The position numbers and the translations under genes are program-made. The notes beneath the pieces were generated by a model that did not search any database, was not told the DNA's origin, and was given only the letters and a program-made list of their open reading frames with translations. Shown piece after piece: positions 26,591-39,208 of a stretch of 64,000 bases of DNA. Origin of the DNA: Phycisphaerales bacterium (GTDB taxonomy: Bacteria; Planctomycetota; Phycisphaerae; Phycisphaerales; UBA1924); NCBI GenBank assembly GCA_020427635.1, contig JAGQOH010000002.1:44445-108444 (forward strand), read 5' to 3'. Numbering within the stretch: position 1 is the stretch's first letter; each line of letters opens with the position of its first letter.

Positions 26591-26715
26591 CCAGTGCTCC
26601 ATGCGCAGTTCTTGCGCGGCGAACCGGCCTACACCAGGTCCGCTTCGCGCTTATCGGCGCGCCGCGTCGATTGCCTTGCTTTCTTGCGATGCCAGGCCCT
26701 CGAACCGGCCGCTCG

Positions 26716-26721
26716 TACAAT
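26716..26721 (+). promoter_or_regulatory. -10 box TACAAT of the rluB-like operon (leaderless type)
   Basis: TACAAT ends 6 nt before the ATG at 26728. Confidence 0.45.
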
Positions 26722-26727
26722 CAATTC

Positions 26728-27675
26728 ATGGCCCGTCGCCCTCCCAAGCCCAGCAGCGACCTCCGCGACGCCTCGCGTGGCGAGCGGATCCAGCTCGTCC
26801 TCGCCAAGGCAGGCGTTGGCTCGCGACGCGCCTGCGAGAAGCTCGTCCAAGAGGGTCGCGTCAAGGTCAACGGCGTTGTCGTCGAAGAGTTGCCCGCCTG
26901 GGTCGACCCTGCCAATGACAAGATCACTGTTGCGGGCAAGCGCATCGAGACCGCCGAGCGCCATGTCTATGTCATGCTCAACAAGCCCCGAAACACGGTC
27001 AGCACGCAGAGCGATCCCGATGGTCGCCGAACCGTCTCCGATCTCGTAAAGCACCCCTCCGGCGCACGGCTCTATCCCGTTGGCAGACTCGACTACGACA
27101 CACTTGGCCTGCTTTTGCTCACGAACGACGGCGAACTTGCCAACAAACTCACCCACCCGAAGTTTGGCGTCGACAAAATCTATCGAGCCGTCGTCAGGGG
27201 CGCACTCGATGACGAAGGCATCGAGCGCATCAAGCGCGGCATTGTGCTCGCAACGCGCAAGGCTGGCAAAACGGTTGGTGCCGAACGCCTCGGCGCAGTG
27301 CAACTCCGCGTGCATCGGCGCGAGCCCACACGCACCGTGCTCGACCTCAAGCTGGAAGAGGGACGAAATCGCCAGGTGCGCCGCATTCTTGCCGCCGTTG
27401 GCTGTCCCGTGAAAAAGCTCACCCGCATCCAGGTAGGACCGATCGAACTCAAGGGCGTTGCGCTTGGGCAGTGGCGCGAGCTGACCGCAACAGAAATCCG
27501 CGCGCTCCGCAAGGCGGTGGGCGAGGGCGCTGGCGCGGCAAAACGCGCGAAGAAAGCGGCCTCCAAGAGCAGAGCCGCAAAGAAGCCGGCTGCTCGCGGC
27601 GCCAAGTCAACGCAGAAGCGCAGCGTGCGCATCACATCTTCCCACGGGCCCGACCGCTCGAGGAGAACGCGGTGA
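26728..27675 (+). CDS. RsuA/RluB-family 23S rRNA pseudouridine synthase
   Basis: 315 aa. An N-terminal S4 domain (IQLVLAKAGVGSRRACEKLV) is followed by YVMLNKPRNTVST, the catalytic block LYPVGRLDYDTLGLLLLTNDG with Asp at about 120, and the RsuA-type EGRNRQVRRILAAVGCPVKKLTR. The C-terminal 50 residues are a Lys/Ala/Arg-rich tail (AKRAKKAASKSRAAKKPA), likely an RNA-binding extension. RluB versus RluE or RsuA specificity cannot be fixed from sequence. Its stop overlaps the next start by GTGA. Confidence 0.9.
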   Translation: MARRPPKPSSDLRDASRGERIQLVLAKAGVGSRRACEKLVQEGRVKVNGVVVEELPAWVDPANDKITVAGKRIETAERHVYVMLNKPRNTVSTQSDPDGRRTVSDLVKHPSGARLYPVGRLDYDTLGLLLLTNDGELANKLTHPKFGVDKIYRAVVRGALDDEGIERIKRGIVLATRKAGKTVGAERLGAVQLRVHRREPTRTVLDLKLEEGRNRQVRRILAAVGCPVKKLTRIQVGPIELKGVALGQWRELTATEIRALRKAVGEGAGAAKRAKKAASKSRAAKKPAARGAKSTQKRSVRITSSHGPDRSRRTR

Positions 27676-29108
27676 GTCTCCGTCGGCCTGGATTCCTCGT
27701 GCGACTGCGCGATGCGCTGCTCGATCCGAAAGCGGAAGCAACACGCTGGCGCGTCACTGCCTGGTATGCATGGGACCTATCGCGCCACTGCGGACGCCAA
27801 CTGCGTCGCCACAATGCCCCGCAACTCGCAGCGGCGCTTGCCTACCGCACCGTGTTTAGCTTGATCCCTGTCCTCGTGCTTGTCCTCGTCGTCCTGCGCA
27901 TGATGTTTGGGCAGGCAGGCATCGAACGCCAGTTCACCAGCTTGCTCAACTACCTGGGCGTTGATGCGATCTCCGTCACCGCCCCGGAGGTGATGGGCCC
28001 ACCGTCGCCCGACCAGATGGCGGTGCAAGACCACAACCAAGCGCTTTCCGACTGGATCAAGCAGTTTGTCGAGCGCGCCGTCAATCAGGTCACAGGTGTC
28101 AATGTCACCTTGGTGACGATCGTGGGCATTATCGTCTTCTTCTATGCCGCCGTATCGCTGCTCATCCAGATCGAGTCAGCATTCAACACCATTGTCGGCG
28201 CAGTGCGCGGCAGGCGATTGGCCGTGCGCTTGCCAAACTACTGGACCCTCCTCACGCTCGGCACACTGCTCTTGGCCGCCAGCTTCGCCATCGGGCAGTC
28301 ATATCAGCGGCAACTCGAGGAATTGCCGAAGTGGGCGTCATTTGCCATTCGACCCGCCCAACTCCTCGCGATGGTCGGCGCAACATGGCTGCTGCTTGTC
28401 GTTGCCTACACGCGCATGCCCACGGCACGCGTGCGACTCAAGCCCGCCGCCCTGGGCGCCCTCGTCGGCGCGGTGCTCTGGGAACTGGGCAAGGGCGGGC
28501 TGAAGGAACTGATCGACCTCATGAGCACGCGCAATGTCGCGATCTATGGCTCGCTTGCGCTCGTGCCGCTTGCCATGCTCTGGATCTATATCACCTGGCT
28601 CATCGTGCTCTTTGGTCTTGAACTCGCCTATGCGATCCAAACCGTTGACCAAAGCGAGCTGCGCCGTGAGCGCAAAGGCATGCGCTCGGGTCACGGGGCC
28701 GCGATCGATCCGTCCACCGCAGTCGTGATCGCCGCCCAAACAGCGCGGTCCTTCCGCGATGGTGCATGGTCCGAGGCAGGTGAACTATGCCGCGCCGCGG
28801 GTATCGCGCGCGATGATGCCGAACCAATCTTCCGCGTGCTTCGCGATGCCAAAGTGCTGCATCGCGTCGACGATGGCGACGGCGACGACACCACCCAGGC
28901 CTACGCCCTGGCTCGCCCGCCAAGTGAAATCCGCGTGACCGAGATTCTTGAGGCCATCGCCAAGCTGCGCGGCACGCCCGCGGGCCCCGCGGGCACGCTC
29001 GTCACGCGCGTGCGCGAGGTCGGTGAGCGTGCATTCGACAACCTCACAATCGCACAGCTCATCGAGGGTGTCCCCGCCCCCAAGCACCCGAAAGGCAAAC
29101 ACGCGTGA
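27672..29108 (+). CDS. YihY/UPF0761 family membrane protein
   Basis: 478 aa inner-membrane protein of the YihY (BrkB) family, earlier confused with RNase BN. Features are the PQLAAALAYRTVFSLIPVLV first helix, FFYAAVSLLIQIESAFNTIVG, further helices at about 195-245, and ALGALVGAVLWELGKGG. A soluble C-terminal region of about 140 residues resembles a winged-helix fold (FRDGAWSEAGELCRAAGI). The GTG start with AGGAGA upstream overlaps the preceding stop by 4 bp, and the next gene overlaps by 4 bp in the same way. The biochemical role is unknown. Confidence 0.85.
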   Translation: MSLRRPGFLVRLRDALLDPKAEATRWRVTAWYAWDLSRHCGRQLRRHNAPQLAAALAYRTVFSLIPVLVLVLVVLRMMFGQAGIERQFTSLLNYLGVDAISVTAPEVMGPPSPDQMAVQDHNQALSDWIKQFVERAVNQVTGVNVTLVTIVGIIVFFYAAVSLLIQIESAFNTIVGAVRGRRLAVRLPNYWTLLTLGTLLLAASFAIGQSYQRQLEELPKWASFAIRPAQLLAMVGATWLLLVVAYTRMPTARVRLKPAALGALVGAVLWELGKGGLKELIDLMSTRNVAIYGSLALVPLAMLWIYITWLIVLFGLELAYAIQTVDQSELRRERKGMRSGHGAAIDPSTAVVIAAQTARSFRDGAWSEAGELCRAAGIARDDAEPIFRVLRDAKVLHRVDDGDGDDTTQAYALARPPSEIRVTEILEAIAKLRGTPAGPAGTLVTRVREVGERAFDNLTIAQLIEGVPAPKHPKGKHA

Positions 29109-29992
29109 TCGTGCATCTCAATGGCAAACTGCTCGACGCGCGAGACGCAAAGATCTCGCCGTTTGATCGCGGGTTTCTCTTTGGCGATGGCCTCTACGAA
29201 GGCATTCGCGCCACCCACGGGCATGCCGTGGCCCTGCCGCAACACATTGAGCGCATGAACAACGCACTGCGCGAGATCGGGTTGTCAGGCTTCGATGCAC
29301 GATCACTTGAACCACTCACTACTGAACTCCTGCGCGCAAACAACTTGGCCGAGGCGTTCGTCTACTGGCAAGTGACGCGAGGCACGCCCGCGCCGCAACA
29401 GGGGCCGCGCGATCGCGTGCCGCCCAACAATCTGGCGCCCACAGTCTTTGGCTTTGTTGAGTCGGTCCCCGCTGTAGAGTCTTACACGGCTCCGCGCGCC
29501 ATCAAAGCGGTGCTCTTGCCCGACGTGCGCTGGTCGCTCGGCCATATCAAAGCCATCACGCTTCTTGGCTCCGTGCTCGCAAGTCAAGAAGCCCAGCAAC
29601 ACGGCGCCGATGATGCAATCCTCTTTCGCGATGGGCCAAACGGCGCATGTATCACGGAAGGCTCCGCAACCAACGTTATCGCTTCGATCGATGGCCAACT
29701 CGTCACGCCAGGTCTCCGCGACGCGTCGATCCTGCCGGGCGTCACGCGCCGATTGCTCATCGAAGCGATGCCGGAAATACGCCAGAGGCCGCTCTCAGTT
29801 GCCGAGCTGCGCAGCGCCGATGAAATCATGCTTGCCGGCACACGCACCATGGTCGCGAGTGTCGTCCAATTGGATGGCAAGCCCGTGGGCGCCGGCAGGC
29901 CGGGCCCCAAGAGCCATGCGCTACTCGAGGCCCTTTGCGCGCGCCTGCTCGCCGACATACACTGCTCGACCGGGGGAATGTCCAATGGCTGA
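29105..29992 (+). CDS. Class IV (D-alanine/branched-chain type) aminotransferase
   Basis: 295 aa PLP-dependent fold-type IV transaminase. It has the N-terminal MIVHLNGKLLDARDAKISPFDRGFLFGDGLYEGIR block, shown here by DRGFLFGDGLYEGI. The PLP Lys lies in RWSLGHIKAITLLGSVLA, ITEGSATNV is the phosphate-binding region, and LAGTRTMVASVVQLDG follows. D-amino-acid transaminase, IlvE-like or aminodeoxychorismate lyase activities cannot be separated. It is translationally coupled to both neighbours (4 bp and 8 bp overlaps). Confidence 0.88.
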   Translation: MIVHLNGKLLDARDAKISPFDRGFLFGDGLYEGIRATHGHAVALPQHIERMNNALREIGLSGFDARSLEPLTTELLRANNLAEAFVYWQVTRGTPAPQQGPRDRVPPNNLAPTVFGFVESVPAVESYTAPRAIKAVLLPDVRWSLGHIKAITLLGSVLASQEAQQHGADDAILFRDGPNGACITEGSATNVIASIDGQLVTPGLRDASILPGVTRRLLIEAMPEIRQRPLSVAELRSADEIMLAGTRTMVASVVQLDGKPVGAGRPGPKSHALLEALCARLLADIHCSTGGMSNG

Positions 29993-30767
29993 GGGCGCGA
30001 AGCTCGTTGCGGTGAATGTTGGCAATAGCGCCATGACCTTCGCGCGATTCGAGGGTGATGAGCCCCAGCCCTTGCGACGGTTTCTGCATGCCGATCTCCC
30101 CGCCGCCGTCGATGCGATTGTGTCGGCTTCCGCCGAGAAGCAATGCGACGGCGTCGTCGTCGCGTCCGTCCATGGCAAGATGCGCGACGCCCTGCTCGAT
30201 GCACTCATTCCCAAGCTCGATGCCGAACTCTATCGCGTGGGCGACGACCTGCACATCCCCATCAACCACACGCTAAGCGACGCCGCCATCGCGCGCACCG
30301 GTCAGGATCGCCTGCTCAACGCACTTGCGGCACACAGAGTCTGCGGCGCCGCTGCCATGATCATCGATGCGGGCACCGCGATCACCGTGGACTTCGTCGA
30401 CGGCGAAGGCACGTTCCATGGCGGCGCGATTGCCCCGGGCGCACGAATGAGCCTGCGCGCGATGCACGAGCACGCCCCCGCGCTGCCCGCGATCGAATTG
30501 CACGCACCCGACCAAGCCCACTTCGGCGCCGATACGGAACAGGCCATGCTGCAAGGCATGTACTACGGCGCGCAAGGCCTCGTGCATCGTCTGCTCGAAC
30601 GCTATGCCGAAGCGGCCGGGTTCTACCCACCGGTCATCGCTACAGGTGGTGATGCTGCGCTCCTCTTCGATAGCGATCCCATCGTCGAGCGCATCGTGCC
30701 CGATCTGACCTTGCGCGGCATCGCCTACGCCTGTCGCGCTGCGCTGGCCGACGATGTCAGCGCTTGA
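29985..30767 (+). CDS. coaX: Type III pantothenate kinase
   Basis: First step of CoA synthesis, 260 aa, ASKHA fold. Phosphate loop VAVNVGNSAMTFARF, the conserved TGQDRLLNALAA, IIDAGTAITVDFVD..GTFHGGAIAPGARM, and ATGGDAALL near the end are all present. The ATG at 29985 overlaps the upstream stop by 8 bp. VNVGNS replaces the more common DxGNT with Asn for Asp, a possible change in the first metal-binding position. Confidence 0.9.
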   Translation: MAEGAKLVAVNVGNSAMTFARFEGDEPQPLRRFLHADLPAAVDAIVSASAEKQCDGVVVASVHGKMRDALLDALIPKLDAELYRVGDDLHIPINHTLSDAAIARTGQDRLLNALAAHRVCGAAAMIIDAGTAITVDFVDGEGTFHGGAIAPGARMSLRAMHEHAPALPAIELHAPDQAHFGADTEQAMLQGMYYGAQGLVHRLLERYAEAAGFYPPVIATGGDAALLFDSDPIVERIVPDLTLRGIAYACRAALADDVSA

Positions 30768-31788
30768 CGTGCGATTCGCGCTCCGCAGCGGCGGGGGGGG
30801 CGGGGCGCTCGCCATCATTGACTTGCAGGGGCAACGGTCAACATCGCTCGACAACCTGCTGAAGGCCATTTGTGGTGTCGATATCGAGCCAGGCGAACTG
30901 CGCCTACGCGATCTTTGCGGCGTCGATCAGGCCATCGTTGCGCGCATCACACCCAACTGGGCGCAGCTCATGTGCCACGATGGCCCTGCAGTGCGCGCCG
31001 GCGTGCGCGATGCGCTGCTCAGCGCCGGCGCTCAACAAGCCAGTGCGCCCAACGACCCTCGCGCTCGGTTTCCAGAAGCGCAGACCCTGCTCGAAGCGTG
31101 CATGCTCGACGCGCTCTCTCGCGCTGCGAGCCCCCTTGCTGTGGACCTCTTGCTTGCCCAGCCCGCGCACTGGGCAAGCCACCCCGACTTCGATCCGACG
31201 TCCCCTGACGCACAATCGCGAGCGCGCATCCTCAATCGCCTCATCGAGCCGCCGCTCATCGTCGCGGTGGGGGCGCCAAACGTGGGCAAGAGTTCGCTCC
31301 TCAACGCCCTCGCGGGCCGGTCCGTCGCCCTCGCCGCCGCCCAAGCCGGCACAACGCGCGACCATGTTGGCGCCATCCTCGATCTGGGCGGGCTCGTGGT
31401 CCGCTGGGTCGACACGCCCGGTTGTTCCGATGTTTCCGCGCCCACAACCGACCCCATCCTCGCGCATGCCCAGGAAGTGGCGTCTGTTGTGATCGCGTCC
31501 GCCGATCTGGTCCTGCACTGTTGCGACGCGAAGCAAGGCGTGCGCCCGCCCGTCAAATCCGCCGCTCCCGTGCTCCAGATTGCCACACGGTGCGATCTCG
31601 CGGCGCCCACCCCGGCAGGCTTCGTGCTCGAGACCGCCGCGGGCGCCACCCCTCAACAGGGCCTCCCGTCGCTTGTTCAAGCCGTTCAGGACGCCCTGGT
31701 GCCTGCCGCCATCCGCAAGCAGGTCGTCCCCTGGGCCTTTCACCCGGCCCTCCCAACGCCCGAAAAACGGAAAGCCGGGCCGGTTTGA
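30754..31788 (+). CDS. MnmE-like GTPase paralogue without the C-terminal FCIGK motif
   Basis: 344 aa. The N-terminus (FALRSGGGGGALAIIDLQG) resembles the tetrahydrofolate-binding domain of MnmE, and the G domain shows G1 GAPNVGKSSLLNALAGR (about 172), switch region AGTTRDHV, G3 WVDTPGC and a divergent G4 ATRCDL. It is far shorter than MnmE (about 450 aa) and ends soon after the G domain without the catalytic C-[IL]-G-K tail. So it cannot be a standard tRNA-modifying enzyme and its role is unknown. It overlaps coaX by 14 bp. Confidence 0.7.
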   Translation: MSALDVRFALRSGGGGGALAIIDLQGQRSTSLDNLLKAICGVDIEPGELRLRDLCGVDQAIVARITPNWAQLMCHDGPAVRAGVRDALLSAGAQQASAPNDPRARFPEAQTLLEACMLDALSRAASPLAVDLLLAQPAHWASHPDFDPTSPDAQSRARILNRLIEPPLIVAVGAPNVGKSSLLNALAGRSVALAAAQAGTTRDHVGAILDLGGLVVRWVDTPGCSDVSAPTTDPILAHAQEVASVVIASADLVLHCCDAKQGVRPPVKSAAPVLQIATRCDLAAPTPAGFVLETAAGATPQQGLPSLVQAVQDALVPAAIRKQVVPWAFHPALPTPEKRKAGPV

Positions 31789-31899
31789 TGCCGAAATCGA
31801 GGCCAGGACGCCGATTGGCGGTACAGTCTCGGGTCCCCCGCCAGGCAAAGGGGCAAGCAAGACAGCACACGGGTCGCAAGGACCAACCGGAGGTGGATC

Positions 31900-33000
31900 G
31901 TGGCAGACGATCGTCGTCGTGAAGTAGAGGTCGGGGCCGGGCTTCAGGAGTCCCGCCTGAACGAAGAGTTCATCGACGCGCTGAAGAAGCACGGACCAAA
32001 GGTCATCTATGCCCTCGCGGCAGTCGTGCTGGTGACCTATGGCGTCACCTTCTATCAGAAGCACAAGGCCAATCAGAAGGACGAGGCCTTTGCGCAGCTC
32101 GACGCCGTGAGCAACGAGCCCGATGCCCTCCTCAATGTTGCGCAGGAAACCGAAGGACAAGGCGCCGTGCCGCTCATGGCCCGCCTCAACGCCGCCAGCG
32201 CCATGATGGACAGCGCTCGCGCACGCATCCGCCCGGGCGTGACACCAACCACTGCGAAGCCAGAAGATCAACTGAGCGATGCGCAGGTGCAAGAGCAATA
32301 CCAGAAGGCTGCAGTCGAACTTCAAGCCGTCATCACCGCGACGAAGGGCACCGACAAGCACCTGATCCTGCAACGCGCCCGCTGGGACCTGGCGTCCGCC
32401 AAGGCCAGCTTGGGTGAGACCGATGCCGCCAAGCAGATCATCAACGACTATGTGGCCTACGCCGAGGCCCACGACCTCAAGTCGCAGGCCGACATTGGCC
32501 GCAAGCGGTTGGCAACATTCGACCAAACCGCCAAGCCCAAGATGGTGCGCCAGTCGCAATTGCTCATGTCCCCCGTCGTCACGCCGCCCGGTGCAACCCC
32601 CGCGGTCGCAACAACCGACGACGGCCCCAAGACGCCCCGCGGCAACAAACTCGATGTCGAAGGCCAGAAGCTGCTCGAAAGGATCCTCCGTGGCGAGGAA
32701 GACCTGCCCAAGGACTGGAAGCGCACGGATACCGACATCCTCATCCCCGTGCGCGACGACGGCGGACAGATCATCGCCTGGTACTCGAAGACTTCGCTCG
32801 AACGCGGCGCTGTTGACCCGCGTTGGGTCCGCGTGCTCGCAGAGACGCTGCGCGGCAACGTCGAGCGCTCCGACGAACTCGAGCAGGAAATCCTTCACCA
32901 GGAAGGCATGCTGACCAAGAAGTCAGAAACTGAGAAACCCGAAACTCCGCCGGCTGAAGAGCAGCCCGCGCCAACCCCGGCGCCCACACCGGGCGGGTAA
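31900..33000 (+). CDS. Single-pass membrane protein with TPR-like region (YfgM-like topology)
   Basis: 366 aa from a GTG with GGAGGTG 5 nt upstream. A cytosolic N-terminus (LNEEFIDALKKHG) is followed by one membrane helix (VIYALAAVVLVTYGVTFY, about 35-52). The periplasmic helical region (about 55-205) has tetratricopeptide-like character, and LILQRARWDLASAKASLGE is one unit. The topology resembles YfgM-type translocon chaperones. The C-terminal half has a conserved-looking globular stretch with DWKRTDTDILIPVRDDGGQ and a Pro/Glu-rich tail. Family membership is inferred, not certain. Confidence 0.6.
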   Translation: MADDRRREVEVGAGLQESRLNEEFIDALKKHGPKVIYALAAVVLVTYGVTFYQKHKANQKDEAFAQLDAVSNEPDALLNVAQETEGQGAVPLMARLNAASAMMDSARARIRPGVTPTTAKPEDQLSDAQVQEQYQKAAVELQAVITATKGTDKHLILQRARWDLASAKASLGETDAAKQIINDYVAYAEAHDLKSQADIGRKRLATFDQTAKPKMVRQSQLLMSPVVTPPGATPAVATTDDGPKTPRGNKLDVEGQKLLERILRGEEDLPKDWKRTDTDILIPVRDDGGQIIAWYSKTSLERGAVDPRWVRVLAETLRGNVERSDELEQEILHQEGMLTKKSETEKPETPPAEEQPAPTPAPTPGG

Positions 33001-33009
33001 GCTGCCGGT

Positions 33010-34248
33010 GTGAGTCCGCACAAAAAGCGTTCGAAAACGACAGACGACGCCGCTCCTCCGGGCGGCGTCGTCGCGCGCGGGGGCAAGGTCGACCCCGAAG
33101 CTCTCCGCGCCCAAGTCGAAGCCAACGCGCTCGATCAATTGGGTGACGAGGAAAGCGATGCCGAAGAACAACTGGCGCATGTCAGCTTCACACTCGCACG
33201 CGACCTCAACAAGCGTCTCGATCGATACCTCACCGATCGCATCACCTTCCTAAGCCGCAATCAACTGCAGCGCCTCGTGGAGGCCGGCGCGGTCCTCGTC
33301 AACGGGCGCGAGGCCAAGCCATCAACCAAGCTCCGCGTTGGCGATGTCGTGGATGTGTCCATCCCGCCGCCACCACCCAAGGACATCCAGCCCGAAGCGA
33401 TCCCAATCAACGTGCTTTATGAAGACGAACACCTCCTCGTCCTCAACAAGCAGCCCGACCTCATCGTGCATCCCGCGCGAAGCCACCACGCCGGCACACT
33501 CCTCAATGGCCTGGTCCACCACTTCGCCCAGCAAGGCGCGGGGGCACTCAGCGCCGTGGGCAAGGACGTTGCCCGCCCAGGCGTCGTGCATCGCCTCGAT
33601 CGCAATACCTCAGGCGTCATGGTCGTTGCGAAAGACGACTTGGCGCATTGGAAACTCGCGGGCCTCTTCGAACGTCGGCAGGTCGACAAGCGCTACCTCG
33701 CACTCGTCGAAGGCGTCATGGAAATCGACGCCGACATCATCGAGGCGCCACTCGGCCCAAGCCCTTCGCGCGTGAAAGGACAGCGCGAGAAAATGGTCGT
33801 GCGCCACGACGAACTGGGCAAGCAAGCCATCACCCTCTACCGCGTGCGCCAACGCTTCCCGCTCGATACACCCGAGCCCATCGGACAACGCGGCGTCCGT
33901 GGCTACACCCTCGTCGAACTCGAACTCAAGACCGGACGCACGCACCAGATCCGCGTCCACCTCTCCAACCTGGGCTATCCCATCGCAGGCGATGACATGT
34001 ACGGCGGGCACAATATCCAGCACGTCGACATTGGCAATGACACCCCCGGCGTCGCCCTTGCGCGCCAGGCGTTGCACGCATGTGTCCTCGCGTTTCGCCA
34101 CCCGATCACAGGCGCACCAGTGACATTCACTGCCCCCGTGCCCCATGACTTTGCCGCTGTCGTGCGCGCACTGCGCGCAATGCACACCGCAGGGCCAATC
34201 ATCACCCCGCCCGGCGCCACGATCGACCTCGCCCAAGCCTTGCCCTGA
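33010..34248 (+). CDS. RluA/RluD-family 23S rRNA pseudouridine synthase
   Basis: 412 aa. The acidic N-terminal extension precedes an S4 domain (NKRLDRYLTDRITFLSRNQLQRLVEAG) and the catalytic motif GVVHRLDRNTSGVMVVAK with Asp at about 196. Further RluA hallmarks are KRYLALVEG, LVELELKTGRTHQIRVHL and GYPIAGDDMYGG. RluD (bases 1911/1915/1917) is the most likely specificity. GTG start 9 bp after the preceding stop, so probably the same transcript. Confidence 0.92.
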   Translation: MSPHKKRSKTTDDAAPPGGVVARGGKVDPEALRAQVEANALDQLGDEESDAEEQLAHVSFTLARDLNKRLDRYLTDRITFLSRNQLQRLVEAGAVLVNGREAKPSTKLRVGDVVDVSIPPPPPKDIQPEAIPINVLYEDEHLLVLNKQPDLIVHPARSHHAGTLLNGLVHHFAQQGAGALSAVGKDVARPGVVHRLDRNTSGVMVVAKDDLAHWKLAGLFERRQVDKRYLALVEGVMEIDADIIEAPLGPSPSRVKGQREKMVVRHDELGKQAITLYRVRQRFPLDTPEPIGQRGVRGYTLVELELKTGRTHQIRVHLSNLGYPIAGDDMYGGHNIQHVDIGNDTPGVALARQALHACVLAFRHPITGAPVTFTAPVPHDFAAVVRALRAMHTAGPIITPPGATIDLAQALP

Positions 34249-34252
34249 CGGA

Positions 34253-34771
34253 CTACGCCGCGTTGTCTTTGTCCTGCTGAATCAGATCGGCATAACCAGT
34301 CGCAATTGGCTCGCCCAGCGCAGGCCCAAGCAGTTCGCGAATCTTGCCAATGATCCGATGGCATCGCCCCACATGCTGATTCGGGCCGACCAGTGCATCG
34401 ACCTCGAGGAAGTGTCCCAAGTCCTGCACGTTGTCAATATGCACATGCGTCCCGCGCAACAGGTAGATCTCGCGCGTCTTGTGCACCACCATCCACACGG
34501 GCAGCGGGCGCGTGCCAAACCGATGCTTGACTTGCTCTTCGGTGTAGATCGTGAAGTGACTGAGCTTGGGCTGCGGGCGGTTGATGCGGTGATAGAAGAT
34601 GTATTCGATCGGCTCGCCCTTGCTCTCGCGCTTCTTGAGACGCCCGTCCGGCACGCGATAGTACGTATCAATCTGCTCAACCGTGTGCACATGCTGCGCG
34701 CCAAGCTTCTTGAGCGCGATGCGCGCCAGCTGCGGATCACGAAGTTCGCATTTGAAATCGACGTTCTGCAT
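34253..34771 (-). CDS. CYTH domain protein (class IV adenylate cyclase/thiamine triphosphatase-like)
   Basis: 172 aa single CYTH domain: tunnel-fold triphosphate-binding protein. N-terminal NVDFKCELRD stands where the family has ExExK or NIEIK, with Asp replacing the first Glu. Other matches are EQIDTYYRVPDGRLKKRES, YIFYHRIN, REIYLLRGTHVHIDNVQDLGHFLEVD, with the conserved Arg/Asp/Glu. Class IV cyclase (cyaB) and ThTPase activities cannot be told apart. Convergent with the RluD-like gene. Confidence 0.8.
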   Translation of the reverse strand: MQNVDFKCELRDPQLARIALKKLGAQHVHTVEQIDTYYRVPDGRLKKRESKGEPIEYIFYHRINRPQPKLSHFTIYTEEQVKHRFGTRPLPVWMVVHKTREIYLLRGTHVHIDNVQDLGHFLEVDALVGPNQHVGRCHRIIGKIRELLGPALGEPIATGYADLIQQDKDNAA

Positions 34772-34836
34772 GCGGTTATCGGCTCAGAAGCGCCCCGGGC
34801 GCGTCACTCGCGCATCGGCTTGGCATGCACCCGACT

Positions 34837-38131
<3,295 letters not shown>

Positions 38132-38153
38132 AACCCCCAATCCTCGCTCCGCC

Positions 38154-38159
38154 TATACT
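38154..38159 (+). promoter_or_regulatory. -10 box TATACT of tatA
   Basis: A good -10 hexamer 51 nt upstream of the tatA ATG. No clear -35. Confidence 0.35.
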
Positions 38160-38210
38160 CCCTGCAGGCCGTTCCAACATGGACGCACCGCGGCCGCATG
38201 AGCCCATTCC

Positions 38211-38498
38211 ATGGCAACCATCCTGCACAACATGATCATCCAGTCCACGCTCGCATTCTGGACCCCGGGACCCATGGAGTTCGTCGTTCTGGCGATCCTT
38301 GGCCTGCTGCTCTTTGGCCGTCGCCTTCCCGAGGTGGGACGATCCCTGGGCCGCAGCATTGTTGAGTTCCGCAAGGGCATCAAAGGCATCGAAGACGAGG
38401 TCGAAGAGCACTCGTCCAAGCCGCGTGTGTCCTCGGGCCCGTCGGGCGCATTGCCGACCAGCGAGTCGCAACACGCAAGCCACGCCTCACAGGACTAG
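38211..38498 (+). CDS. tatA: Sec-independent protein translocase TatA/E
   Basis: 95 aa pore-forming component of the twin-arginine export system. A single N-terminal membrane helix (MEFVVLAILGLLLFGRRLP) leads into the amphipathic helix PEVGRSLGRSIVEFRKGIKG and a polar Ser-rich tail. The N-terminal 20 residues before the usual start (MATILHNMIIQSTLAFW) make it slightly longer than E. coli TatA; the later ATG at 38274 is possible. tatC is not in the window. Confidence 0.92.
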   Translation: MATILHNMIIQSTLAFWTPGPMEFVVLAILGLLLFGRRLPEVGRSLGRSIVEFRKGIKGIEDEVEEHSSKPRVSSGPSGALPTSESQHASHASQD

Positions 38499-38504
38499 GC
38501 CCGA

Positions 38505-39167
38505 TCAAGCGCTCCGTGCCATTTCCAGCGCCTCCGCCGCGTCCAACATGATGTGCGCACTGAGCCGGTCCACATGCCCCAACGCCACCTGGCAGTTGTG
38601 CAGCATGGTGTCGGCGTAAAGCCCCGCCGTCGCATCATTCCGCTGCACCGACATCCAAATGAATACGGGCAGGCCCCACGGCCGATTCGTCGCATTGTCA
38701 GGCTGCAGGTTTTCCAAATGCCACTGCGCGATGCGCTCCGTCAGCGCCGCCAGGTCACCGCGCCCCCGCGCGTGCCCATGCCAGAACAGGGCGTGAATCG
38801 CCGCGAGCTCCGCTTCGATCCAGGCCTCGATCGCCAACGTGCCATGCTGTGCATGCAGCGCCCCAGCATCAGTCGCGTCCCGATCGTCCGCATCCGCAAG
38901 AAACCGCGCAACGACATCATCGACATGCAAGTGGGAATCAGTCAGCGCCCGCCACAACAACACGTCCGGCCCCGCATCTGCCGTAACCCCCGCCGCCCCC
39001 GGCGCACCACTCAACCGCGCAACCCGCCACGCAAAGAACGGCCCATCCACCGGACGCGTAGCGCCGACTTCATCGCGAAAGGGCTCGCCTGGGGCAAGAT
39101 CGCCCGACCATGGCGTTCCCATGGTTTTCAGACGTTCGATCCACTTTCCCAGCTTCTCGTTTGTCAT
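38505..39167 (-). CDS. Conserved-looking hypothetical protein
   Basis: 220 aa, no recognised domain. Predicted mostly helical and soluble, with an acidic centre rich in Asp/His (ALTDSHLHVDDVVARFLADADDRD) and a Trp-rich region (AQWHLENLQPDNATNRPWGL). No signal peptide or membrane helix. Codon use fits neighbouring genes. Convergent with tatA (6 bp between stops) and divergent from the zinc-ribbon gene. Confidence 0.65.
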   Translation of the reverse strand: MTNEKLGKWIERLKTMGTPWSGDLAPGEPFRDEVGATRPVDGPFFAWRVARLSGAPGAAGVTADAGPDVLLWRALTDSHLHVDDVVARFLADADDRDATDAGALHAQHGTLAIEAWIEAELAAIHALFWHGHARGRGDLAALTERIAQWHLENLQPDNATNRPWGLPVFIWMSVQRNDATAGLYADTMLHNCQVALGHVDRLSAHIMLDAAEALEMARSA

Positions 39168-39208
39168 CGATTGGGCGGTGTCAGGGTTGGAAAAGCCGCG
39201 CAGCCCGT

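Noticed and set aside
30904..32898. 664-codon minus-strand ORF
   Set aside because: Covers the MnmE-like and TPR-like genes antisense; Gly/Arg/His/Asp-rich composition without recognisable domains.
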